Shown in pieces: positions 1 to 6,139 of a stretch of DNA of 9,903 nt (position 1 is the first letter of the stretch; the number at the start of each line of letters is the position of its first letter). The stretch lies in contig JAAAOL010000505.1 in NCBI GenBank assembly GCA_009908885.1, positions 1 to 9,903 of the forward strand, given 5' to 3'. The stretch comes from Bacteroidota bacterium. GTDB taxonomy: Bacteria; Bacteroidota; Rhodothermia; Rhodothermales; JAAAOL01. The notes under the pieces were generated by a model that had not been told where the DNA came from, made no database searches, and saw only the letters and a list, made by a program, of their open reading frames with translations. The translations under genes were made by a program, and so were the position numbers.

Positions 1-2
1 TA

Positions 3-344
3 ATGGGGCTCACCGGGGTGGTGGGCGATGGCTACAACTTCCGCTGGGTCGAGCCGGGCGGTGTTGTGGCTGTAGACAAAGGCAGTTCAAAGACCTATTT
101 GCATCCGATGGTCGTCTGGGGCCGGAATCGGCTGCAGGCGCTAGCCGAGCAGCACCCGCAGCAGGTGCTGGCGTTCATCAACGAGCTTTCGATGACCGAC
201 CCAGGGGTGGAGTACTACGTCTACTTTGTCGACAACGACGACTTCGAGAACTACAGCCCGTCGAAGCGGCAGCGCGTCTTCGACCGCTTCAAGGAGTACC
301 TGATGGACGCGGCGTTTCCGGAGGGACCGCCGTCGGACGAATAG
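3..344 (+). CDS. Hypothetical protein, possibly C-terminal part of a longer gene
   Basis: An open frame of 113 codons from an ATG at the window edge to a TAG stop. I do not recognise the family. The frame is still open at the window edge, so the ATG at position 3 may be internal to a longer protein; alternatively the bases TAATG could be a stop/start overlap with an upstream gene. The product has no signal peptide or membrane segment. The N-terminal third is Gly/Val-rich and looks like beta strands. The C-terminal half has many aromatic and acidic residues (EYYVYFVDNDDFENY around residues 70-84) followed by a charged, probably helical segment. The stop overlaps by one base a GTG that could start the next gene, suggesting co-transcription. 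Base composition is lower in GC than the genes to the right. Coding status is supported by frame length and third-position GC; function is unknown. Confidence 0.55.
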   Translation: MGLTGVVGDGYNFRWVEPGGVVAVDKGSSKTYLHPMVVWGRNRLQALAEQHPQQVLAFINELSMTDPGVEYYVYFVDNDDFENYSPSKRQRVFDRFKEYLMDAAFPEGPPSDE

Positions 345-370
345 TGCCGAGCACGCACCCGCAGAGGCCC

Positions 371-1183
371 ATGCACCGGGTCTTCATACTTGTCGCGCTG
401 CTGATGATCCCGTTCGCCGTCTCCGAGGTGGCGGGGCAGGCCATGAGTCGTGAGTTCTATGGCTACGAGCTTGACGATTACATCGACCCGGATTCCGTCA
501 CTTATGCGCAGGCGCTGTCGCTTGTGCAGAGCGACTCAGCGCGCGGCTTCAACGCCTGGATGCTACTCCACCATGTCGGCCGCTCCGGCGACACCACCTA
601 TACTGCTCCTATCAAACAACTCGTTGATGCGTTTGCGCGGGGGCAGCGACCGGACCTGCTGGGCTTCAACGCGCTCTACGCACTGCGTCTGCTGGGCGAG
701 CCGCAGTCATACTTTCTAGACCAAGCATTCCGGCATGCAGAGAGCCCGATGCTCTCCCGCTACGCGATCAATATCCTGGCCCAGGATCCCGATTCGACGA
801 CGCTCGATACGCTGCAAACGCTTAGAGCAGTTAGAGACGGCCTGATCCAAGGAGCTTTAAACCTGTATCAATCCGCCCTCTACGTAGAAAACGAGTATGC
901 TTCGCTCCTCACGCCAGAGGCACGCGTGGATTACCTGCTCGATACGGTCTCCATCGGCAGAGGTCTCTCAGACCGGCGCTTTGAGGCGGGCCGTCCGCTG
1001 AGCGGGCACATCGGCCTCGCGGTGTGGGCGCGGATGCAGCTACGCGAGGTACATGCAGCACATCCGGAGGTCGTCGAGCAGGCGATCGCGGCGCTGCCGT
1101 CCGAGCGCCATCGGTTGCGGACGCTGGCCGAGCGCGTGGTGCAGGCGCCGCCGGGGGAGCTGCCCGAACCGTTCCGGCGGTAA
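371..1183 (+). CDS. Predicted secreted alpha-helical protein of unknown function
   Basis: About 270 residues. The frame can begin at a GTG at 344 that overlaps the previous stop, but the ATG at 371 places a tidy Sec signal peptide at the N-terminus (MHR, then a hydrophobic stretch ending near VAGQA at residues 20-24), so I chose it. The mature part begins with a Tyr/Asp-rich segment (YGYELDDYIDPDS) and continues as a series of short helices with Leu/Ala periodicity, resembling HEAT- or TPR-like helical repeats, though I cannot assign a family. No catalytic motif is visible. Codon use is mixed: the stretch 781-900 is about 52% GC, whereas the last ~150 bases are very GC-rich like the neighbours. 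It is probably exported to the periplasm and transcribed with the ORF before it. It may be a lineage-specific gene; function unknown. Confidence 0.65.
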   Translation: MHRVFILVALLMIPFAVSEVAGQAMSREFYGYELDDYIDPDSVTYAQALSLVQSDSARGFNAWMLLHHVGRSGDTTYTAPIKQLVDAFARGQRPDLLGFNALYALRLLGEPQSYFLDQAFRHAESPMLSRYAINILAQDPDSTTLDTLQTLRAVRDGLIQGALNLYQSALYVENEYASLLTPEARVDYLLDTVSIGRGLSDRRFEAGRPLSGHIGLAVWARMQLREVHAAHPEVVEQAIAALPSERHRLRTLAERVVQAPPGELPEPFRR

Positions 1184-1242
1184 TCGCGTCCGTATCGTTC
1201 AGCAGTATCCGTTCCCGTATCCACCGTCAAGCTCCACGCCCC

Positions 1243-2016
1243 ATGCACCGACTGCTTCCCGTCTGCCTCGCCCTGTTGCTCATCGGACTGCTCGCCGGGC
1301 CCGTCCAGGCCCAGGAGGCCGTGCCCACGGAAGTGGTAGTCCGCGCCGTCTCGCACGACGCCAAGCTCATCGGCTCGAACGTCGGCGGGGCGCGCATCGT
1401 GATTCAGGACGCCGCCACGGGCGCGGTGCTGGCCGAGGGCATGCAGGCCGGCGACACGGGCGACACCGAGCGCATCATGGTCACTCCGCACGAGCGCGGC
1501 ACCACGATCTACGGCACCGAGGGCGCGGCGGGCTTCCTCGCCACGCTCGACCTCACCCGGCCCACGCCGGTCGACATCACGGCGTACGGTCCGATGGAGC
1601 CCGCCCACGCCATGCAGCGCACCACGAAGCGGATGCTGCTGGTGCCCGGCCAGCACGTGCGCGGCGAAGGTGTGCTGCTCGAACTGAACGGCTTCAGCGT
1701 GCGCCTGCTGGACGTGCCGCACCGCGCCCAGGCCGAGGCGCCGATGCCGGTGCGTGCCCACGTGACCATGCTCTGCGGCTGCCCCACCGAGCCGGGCGGC
1801 CTGTGGGACGCCGACCGCATCACCATCACCGCCCAGTTGCGCGACGCGGACGGGGCCGTCGTGGCCGAGGCGCCGCTGGCCTTCGCTGGAGCGGTGAACA
1901 CGTACGACGGCAGCGTCCCCGTGCCCGCCGACGGCGTCTACACCCTGGAGGTCCTCGCCGCCGACGCCGAGCGCGCCAACTTCGGCATGGCCGGGCAGAC
2001 GCTGGTGGTGGAGTAG
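1243..2016 (+). CDS. Predicted exported protein with Ig-like/beta domain and CGCP motif
   Basis: 257 residues from the ATG at 1243. The frame remains open upstream to 1024, overlapping the previous gene, but the codons before 1243 look non-coding and only the start at 1243 gives a signal peptide (MHRLLPV, a Leu/Ile-rich core, likely cleavage after VQA near residue 23). The mature protein is predicted to be mostly beta. Residues 25-120 have the character of a small beta-sandwich domain (VVVRAVSHDAKLIGSNVGGARIVI). Residues 165-257 form a second beta domain opening with MLCGCP (Cys178-Gly-Cys180-Pro) and Trp188, and ending in an Ig-like hairpin series with DGVYTLEV. A CxC-Pro pair in an exported protein suggests a metal site or a disulfide, but neither is shown by the sequence. 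Next to it lies a convergent gene. Family not identified with certainty. Confidence 0.75.
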   Translation: MHRLLPVCLALLLIGLLAGPVQAQEAVPTEVVVRAVSHDAKLIGSNVGGARIVIQDAATGAVLAEGMQAGDTGDTERIMVTPHERGTTIYGTEGAAGFLATLDLTRPTPVDITAYGPMEPAHAMQRTTKRMLLVPGQHVRGEGVLLELNGFSVRLLDVPHRAQAEAPMPVRAHVTMLCGCPTEPGGLWDADRITITAQLRDADGAVVAEAPLAFAGAVNTYDGSVPVPADGVYTLEVLAADAERANFGMAGQTLVVE

Positions 2017-2121
2017 CTGAGAGCGTGGGAGAGTGGGAGAAAGGGGGAGTGGGAGAAAGGGGGAAGGCCGTGAGCGCCAAACCCAAAACCCTCAATCCAA
2101 AACCCGCAACCCGAAACCCAA
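2017..2121. repeat. Low-complexity spacer: 16-bp tandem duplication plus AAAACCC-rich tract
   Basis: This spacer lies between two convergent genes. The 16-mer gagtgggagaaagggg occurs twice in perfect tandem (2031-2046 and 2047-2062), preceded by the related gagcgtggga. From about 2080 to 2120 the composition flips to a C/A-rich degenerate array with repeated AACCC and AAAACCC units. No clear stem plus T-run terminator is visible for either gene. The same G-rich style recurs at 5775-5845 and, in the opposite orientation, at 9319-9385. Confidence 0.75.
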
Positions 2122-3000
2122 TCACCGCAGCTTCGCCAGCATGCGTTCGGTGAGGCGCATCGTCTGGAGGGCGTCGAGGACCGGGTGCGGGGCGGGCTGC
2201 TGGGCGAGGAGGGCGTCCACGAAGGCGCGCGTCTCGAAAGTGATGAGGTGATCGAGTGGGACCGTCGTCAGGTCGATCTCGCGGTCGCCCTCGCTGTCGG
2301 CGACGAACAGGGTGCCGCGCGGAGTCTTTTCAGCCGGGCGCAGGCTGACCTGGGCGTACGTGCCGCTGTGGAAGCGCAGCCCGAAGGCGACGACGACGGG
2401 CCAGGCGCTCGTGCGGCGGACCGCTTCCACGTCCACGCGCTGCACGCTGTGGCTCTGGGCGAGGGTGCAGCACAGGTCGAGCGTCTCGGCGAGCCAGCGT
2501 GACCAGGGCGGGGCAGAGGCCTCGGGAAACACCACCTCGCGGCGCACCAGGATGAGGGCGGCGCGGCGGTCTGGCGGCAGCGCGGCGACGGCGGGATGTA
2601 CTCGGAGCGGCTGGCTCACGCCCACCTCCACGCCGGCTTCCTCGGCCACGTCTACCAGCGTCGCGCATTCCGATACCGAGGCGGCGGGCGGCCACTCCAG
2701 GAAGGCGGGGACGCCGCGCCGGATGACGGCTTCGGCCACGCGGAAATGATCGGACGGAGGCACGGCCACGAACGCGGCATCGAGCGCGTCCAGGTAGCCG
2801 CCCAGCACCTGGTCGAGGCCGTCCTCGACCTCGGCGCGGGCCATCGCCACGAGGTCGGGCAGCGGCGGTGCGGGCGGGGCCAGCACGACCTGCGGATGGG
2901 CAGCCAGCGCCGTGCGACGGGCGTCGCTGAACGGACCGGTACCGAGGAGGCCGACGGTCATGGCGGGGGCGTCGGATGCAGAAGCCATCGGGACAAGCAC
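2122..3000 (-). CDS. Gfo/Idh/MocA-fold protein with degenerate active site
   Basis: 292 residues from a GTG at 3000; ATGs at 2988 and 2961 are alternatives, and the last gives MTVGLLGTG, the most typical family start. Residues 15-22 (TVGLLGTG) form the dinucleotide-binding glycine turn of a Rossmann domain, and residues 70-131 carry the family path AAFVAVPPSDHFRVAEAVIRRGVP followed by VDVAEEAGVEVGVSQPLR. Family members are NAD(P)-dependent sugar or polyol oxidoreductases and normally have EKP where this protein has EWPP (102-105), so the catalytic lysine is a tryptophan. The usual D-x3-H-x2-D stretch aligns with RWLAETLD (168-175), where the Asp and His also seem to be replaced. The C-terminal domain is shorter than the family norm of roughly 330-380 total. 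It may bind a nucleotide or ligand without redox catalysis. It starts 2-14 nt after the gamma-glutamyltransferase stop, suggesting coupled translation. Confidence 0.8.
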   Translation of the reverse strand: MLVPMASASDAPAMTVGLLGTGPFSDARRTALAAHPQVVLAPPAPPLPDLVAMARAEVEDGLDQVLGGYLDALDAAFVAVPPSDHFRVAEAVIRRGVPAFLEWPPAASVSECATLVDVAEEAGVEVGVSQPLRVHPAVAALPPDRRAALILVRREVVFPEASAPPWSRWLAETLDLCCTLAQSHSVQRVDVEAVRRTSAWPVVVAFGLRFHSGTYAQVSLRPAEKTPRGTLFVADSEGDREIDLTTVPLDHLITFETRAFVDALLAQQPAPHPVLDALQTMRLTERMLAKLR

Positions 3001-3002
3001 GC

Positions 3003-4754
3003 TCAGTAGCCCAGGGCGAGGCCGTCTTTGCGCATCTCAGAGGCGCCGTGGTAGACGCCCCGCTCGGCGTCCCACAGGATGGCCTGGTAGCCGCCGAAGC
3101 CGCCCGTCGATGTCTCCACGTCGTGCCCCCGCGCCCGTAGCGCCTCGATCACGTCCGTCGGCACCCCGCTTTCGAGCCGGAGCGTGCCGCCGTCGGTCAT
3201 CGTCCCGCCCGTCGGCTGGCTGCTGCCCGAGTGGCGGTAGCGCGCCGCGTCGCCCGCCTCCTGCACGTTCATCCCGAAGTCGATCAGGTTGCTCAGGATC
3301 TGGACGTGGCCCTGTGGCTGCATCGCCCCGCCCATGACGCCGAAGCTGAGCCACGGCTGCCCGTCTTTCATCGCGAACGCGGGGATGATGGTGTGGAAGG
3401 GCCGCTTGTCGGGCGCGTAGCCGTTCGGGTGGTCCGGATCGAGCGCGAAGAGGGCGCCCCGATCCTGCAGCATGAAGCCGAGGCCGTCCGGCACGAGGCC
3501 GCTGCCCATCCCCACGTAGTTGCTCTGGATGAGCGAGACCATCATGCCTGAGCCGTCGGCCACGGTGAGGTAGATGGTGTCGCCCGCTTCGAGGCGCTCG
3601 TCGATCACGGCGATGCGCTGGAGCACCTTATCCATGCGGATCATCTCGCGGCGGCCCTCAGCGTAGTCCTCCGAGAGCAGCAGGTCGAGCGGGGCGTCGT
3701 AGAAGGCCGGATCGGCGTAGTAGCGCGCCCGGTCCTCGAAGGCCAGCTTCTTGGCCTCGGCCTGCACGTGCAGGTAGTCCGCCGTGTTGTGGCCCATCGC
3801 GGCGAGGTCGTAGCCCTCCAGGATCTGCAGCATCTGGAGCGCGGCGATGCCCTGGCCGTTGGGCGGCAGTTCGTACACGTCGTAGCCCCGGTAGTTGACC
3901 GAGACGGGGTCGACCCACGTGCTGGTGTGTGCGGCGAGGTCGGCCTTGCGCAGGTAGCCGCCCACGCGCCGCATGTAGGCGTCGATGGTGTCGGCGAGGG
4001 CGCCCTCGTAGAACACGTCCCGCCCGCTGGCGGCGAGGCGCTCGTAGGTGCGGGCGAGGTCGGGGTTGCGGAAGACGTCGCCCTCACGCGGGGGGCGTAG
4101 CGCTCCATCCTCACCCCGGATGAGATACGTTTCGCGGGCGTTCTCGAACTCGGGAATCAGGTCCTGCTCCTGGGCGAAGCGCTCGACGTTCATCTGCCAG
4201 TAGTAGGCGATGACCTGCGAGATCGGGACGCCCTCGTGCGCGTAGCGGATGGCCGGGCCGAGCACGTCGTCCATCGGCAGCGCGCCGAAGCGGTCGTGCA
4301 GTTCGAACCAGCCATCCACCGCGCCGGGCACGGTCACCGGCAGCGGCCCCCAGTACGGAATCGACGTCCGGTCGCCCAGCCGAGCCCGGAGTGTGTCCAG
4401 CGAGAGGCCCCGGGGCGAGCGCCCGCTGGCGTTGAGGCCGTAGACCTGCTCGGTCTCCGGGTCCCACACGATGGCGAACAGGTCGCCGCCGATGCCGCAG
4501 CCGGTCGGCTCGACGAGGCCGAGCAGCGCGTTGGCGGCGATGGCGGCGTCGACGGCCGTGCCGCCCTGCTTCAGCGTCTCGATGGCGACCTGCGAGGCGA
4601 GCGGGTGGCTGGTGGCGGCCATGCCGTGCCGGGCGAGGACGGGGCTGCGCGTGGCGAACGGCTCGCCGGTGACGCGGTCACCGCCGCCCGTGGGCTGGGC
4701 CGACGCGGGCAGGAGGATGAGCATGAGCAGGGCGAGGATGAGCAGCGTGCGCAT
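3003..4754 (-). CDS. ggt: Gamma-glutamyltransferase (glutathione hydrolase), periplasmic
   Basis: 583 residues, the normal length of this N-terminal-nucleophile hydrolase. It cleaves gamma-glutamyl bonds of glutathione and similar compounds, transferring the glutamyl group to water or an amino acid; the precursor cuts itself into large and small subunits. Residues 1-20 (MRTLLILALLMLILLPASAQ) form a signal peptide, so it acts in the periplasm. Seen motifs: TAVDAAIAANALLGLVEP (66-83), GCGIGGD (85-91), NASGRSP (108-114, with Arg112 the likely substrate carboxylate ligand), DRARYYADP (341-349), and GDTIYLTVAD (391-400) with Thr393 as the predicted autocleavage site and nucleophile. These are followed by SLIQSNYVGMGSGLV (407-421), GVMGGAMQPQGHVQ (472-485) and the family-like end GASEMRKDGLALGY. 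All key residues appear intact, so it is probably active. It lies 37 nt after the serine hydrolase and just before the Gfo/Idh/MocA-like gene. Confidence 0.95.
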   Translation of the reverse strand: MRTLLILALLMLILLPASAQPTGGGDRVTGEPFATRSPVLARHGMAATSHPLASQVAIETLKQGGTAVDAAIAANALLGLVEPTGCGIGGDLFAIVWDPETEQVYGLNASGRSPRGLSLDTLRARLGDRTSIPYWGPLPVTVPGAVDGWFELHDRFGALPMDDVLGPAIRYAHEGVPISQVIAYYWQMNVERFAQEQDLIPEFENARETYLIRGEDGALRPPREGDVFRNPDLARTYERLAASGRDVFYEGALADTIDAYMRRVGGYLRKADLAAHTSTWVDPVSVNYRGYDVYELPPNGQGIAALQMLQILEGYDLAAMGHNTADYLHVQAEAKKLAFEDRARYYADPAFYDAPLDLLLSEDYAEGRREMIRMDKVLQRIAVIDERLEAGDTIYLTVADGSGMMVSLIQSNYVGMGSGLVPDGLGFMLQDRGALFALDPDHPNGYAPDKRPFHTIIPAFAMKDGQPWLSFGVMGGAMQPQGHVQILSNLIDFGMNVQEAGDAARYRHSGSSQPTGGTMTDGGTLRLESGVPTDVIEALRARGHDVETSTGGFGGYQAILWDAERGVYHGASEMRKDGLALGY

Positions 4755-4791
4755 GGGATCGTGGAGGTGAGTGGAGCAGGCGGGAGAACGC

Positions 4792-5748
4792 TCAGTGGTA
4801 GGTGTCGGCGCCGGGGGCGGGCGCCCAGTCGCTGTCGGGCTCGAAGTGGTTCCAGACGCGGCGGGACACGGTGCGGATCAGGGCGTAGCCCTCGTTGTCG
4901 TGCGTCCAGCGGGTGTCTTCCTGGTCGTCCGTGATGATACACAGGACGTAGTCGCCGTGCGGGGCGTTGACGAGCGCGACCTCCGAGCGCGACTGGCTCA
5001 CGGCGCCCTGCTTGGAGGCGGCCTGCACCCAGGGCGGCAGTGCGGCGAGGGCTTCGTCGTCCCAGAAGGTGCGGGTGAGGGCGCGGTACATTTCGTCGCT
5101 GGCCGCGCGGCTGACGGCCCGGCCCTCGCGGATCATGACCAGCAGCTCGGCCATCTCGCGGGGCGTCGTCTGGCCCCAGCCGTGGCGCTCGTACGCGGCC
5201 TGCCGCCCTTCCGTGCGCGAGTTGACGCGGGTGTGGTCGTAGCCGTGGGCGTCCAGCCACGCGTTGATGGCGGTGCCCGTGCCCACGCGGCGCTGCAGCC
5301 ACAGACTGGCGTTGTTCTCGCTGAGGGTCAGCATCAGCAGGATCAGCTTGTTCAGCTCCACCGGTTCGTCCGGCGTCATCTGGGCCGAGAACTCGTACGC
5401 CGAGTATTGATAGTCGATGCTGTCGCTGTCCACCGCCACCTTCGCCGTGTAGTTCAGCGAATCCTTCTCGATCAGGTCGAACGTCTTGAGCAGGATCGGC
5501 ACCTTGATCATGCTGGCCGTGGGAAACAGCGTGTCGGGCTGGATCGCCGCGTAGCGCCCGCTCGGCAGGTGGCGCACGTAGATGCCGACCTCGCCCCGGA
5601 AGCCGGCGACGGCCTCGTCGAGTAGCGCCTGGAGCTCGGCGTCGTGGTGGTGCGTGGTGTCAGAGGTGGGCTGGGCGGAGGCCGCGGGTGGGACGAGCAG
5701 CAGCAGGAGGCCGAGGACGAAGGCCCAGGGGGAACGAGGCGAGCACAT
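4792..5748 (-). CDS. Class A beta-lactamase-fold serine hydrolase, exported
   Basis: 318 residues from the ATG at 5748. The frame stays open to 5925, but that extension translates the intergenic repeat (Arg/Pro/Ser-rich), while the 5748 start gives a signal peptide (MCSPRSPWAFVLGLLLLLVPPAASAQ). Visible active-site motifs are SMIK (79-82, the SxxK nucleophile and base), SEN (143-145, in place of SDN), a Glu180 in the omega-loop region (RTEGR, without the usual LN of ExxLN), and KQG (246-248, in place of KTG). The segment GWGQTTPREMAELLVMI (190-206) matches the helix after the omega loop. The family includes penicillin-degrading enzymes and uncharacterised serine hydrolases of the same fold. 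The altered KTG and missing omega-loop Asn argue for a relative, perhaps peptidase- or esterase-like, over a classical resistance enzyme. It is the first gene of the likely leftward operon. Confidence 0.88.
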   Translation of the reverse strand: MCSPRSPWAFVLGLLLLLVPPAASAQPTSDTTHHHDAELQALLDEAVAGFRGEVGIYVRHLPSGRYAAIQPDTLFPTASMIKVPILLKTFDLIEKDSLNYTAKVAVDSDSIDYQYSAYEFSAQMTPDEPVELNKLILLMLTLSENNASLWLQRRVGTGTAINAWLDAHGYDHTRVNSRTEGRQAAYERHGWGQTTPREMAELLVMIREGRAVSRAASDEMYRALTRTFWDDEALAALPPWVQAASKQGAVSQSRSEVALVNAPHGDYVLCIITDDQEDTRWTHDNEGYALIRTVSRRVWNHFEPDSDWAPAPGADTYH

Positions 5749-5890
5749 AGGCGCGAGACAGGGTATGCCGTTTTCGATGTTCGAGGGGCGAGATCGTGGG
5801 GGCGTGGGGGATCGGGAGTGCGGGAGCGTGGGAGTTCGGGCATGTGGTGATTTCGGGTCACGCACCACGCACCACGCACCACGCACCACG
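5749..5890. repeat. Mosaic low-complexity repeats upstream of the serine hydrolase
   Basis: Two repeat styles sit side by side. From about 5775 to 5845 there is a G-rich array of degenerate 8-9 base units (gcgtggggg, gggagtgcg, ggagcgtgg). From 5859 to 5890 the 7-mer CACGCAC is repeated in perfect tandem four times plus a partial copy. Related CACGCACCACG words reappear at 7408-7439. The array occupies the 5' leader position of the leftward gene and inflates its open frame. No promoter is obvious inside it. Confidence 0.8.
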
Positions 5891-6066
5891 GATCGCGGCG
5901 GGCGACGTCGACGGCTCAGACTCACCCGTTGGAATCAGGGGTAGCAAGGACGATGGGTTCAGGATAGGAAAATGCAGCGAGTCGCGCATCCGCAAGCAGA
6001 TGGCCGTCGTATTCGGTCCAGGTGTGTAGATTCTGCGAGTTCGGGGAGGAGACGCCCCGGGTCGCG
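5891..6066. other. Unassigned part of the divergent intergenic region
   Basis: This is the non-repeat middle of the 391-base spacer between the divergent serine hydrolase and fbpA-like genes. No convincing ORF is seen: the frame through it mixes with the repeat and has no family resemblance. A short stem CGGGG/CCCCG around 6044-6061 is too weak to call a terminator. A leader RNA cannot be excluded but I recognise no riboswitch core. Promoters for both divergent genes are expected here or just to the right. Confidence 0.4.
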
Positions 6067-6097
6067 TTGCCTTTTAGAATTGATCTAAATTAGATTG
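6067..6097 (+). promoter_or_regulatory. Candidate metal-responsive operator/promoter of the iron transporter
   Basis: An AT-rich island in GC-rich DNA holds two overlapping perfect palindromes. The first is TTTAGA-ATTGA-TCTAAA (6073-6089). The second is ATCTAA-A-TTAGAT (6083-6095), so the half-site TTAGA/TCTAA occurs three times in alternating orientation. TTAGR-type palindromes are typical of DtxR/MntR/SirR-family metal-dependent repressors, which fits a metal importer 50 bases downstream. A TTG at 6067 and TAGATTG at 6091, 21 bases apart, loosely resemble the Bacteroidota promoter (TTTG, 19-21, TAnnTTTG); repression by promoter occlusion is therefore plausible. The palindromes are seen directly; the regulator and promoter assignment is inferred. 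Confidence 0.65.
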
Positions 6098-6139
6098 CAA
6101 GGCTCATTATGCCATCCATCACCCATTCCAGTGATACAC

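Noticed and set aside
344..370. GTG start at 344 for the second gene
   Set aside because: It would add nine residues before the signal peptide; the ATG at 371 gives a normal signal peptide, although translational coupling through the overlap keeps the GTG possible.
931..1761. Open frame on the opposite strand across the two secreted-protein genes
   Set aside because: It crosses an intergenic gap and two genes with signal peptides, and its product is a compositionally biased shadow.
2080..2120. Telomere-like CCCAAAACCC tract
   Set aside because: It is degenerate, short and internal between two genes, and nothing points to a linear replicon end; it fits the other low-complexity spacer arrays.
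5859..5890. Possible CRISPR array
   Set aside because: The units are 7 bases in direct tandem with no spacers.
5900..6060. Riboswitch or small RNA upstream of the iron transporter
   Set aside because: No known conserved core is recognisable, and the candidate promoter lies downstream of this stretch, so it would not be in the fbpA leader.
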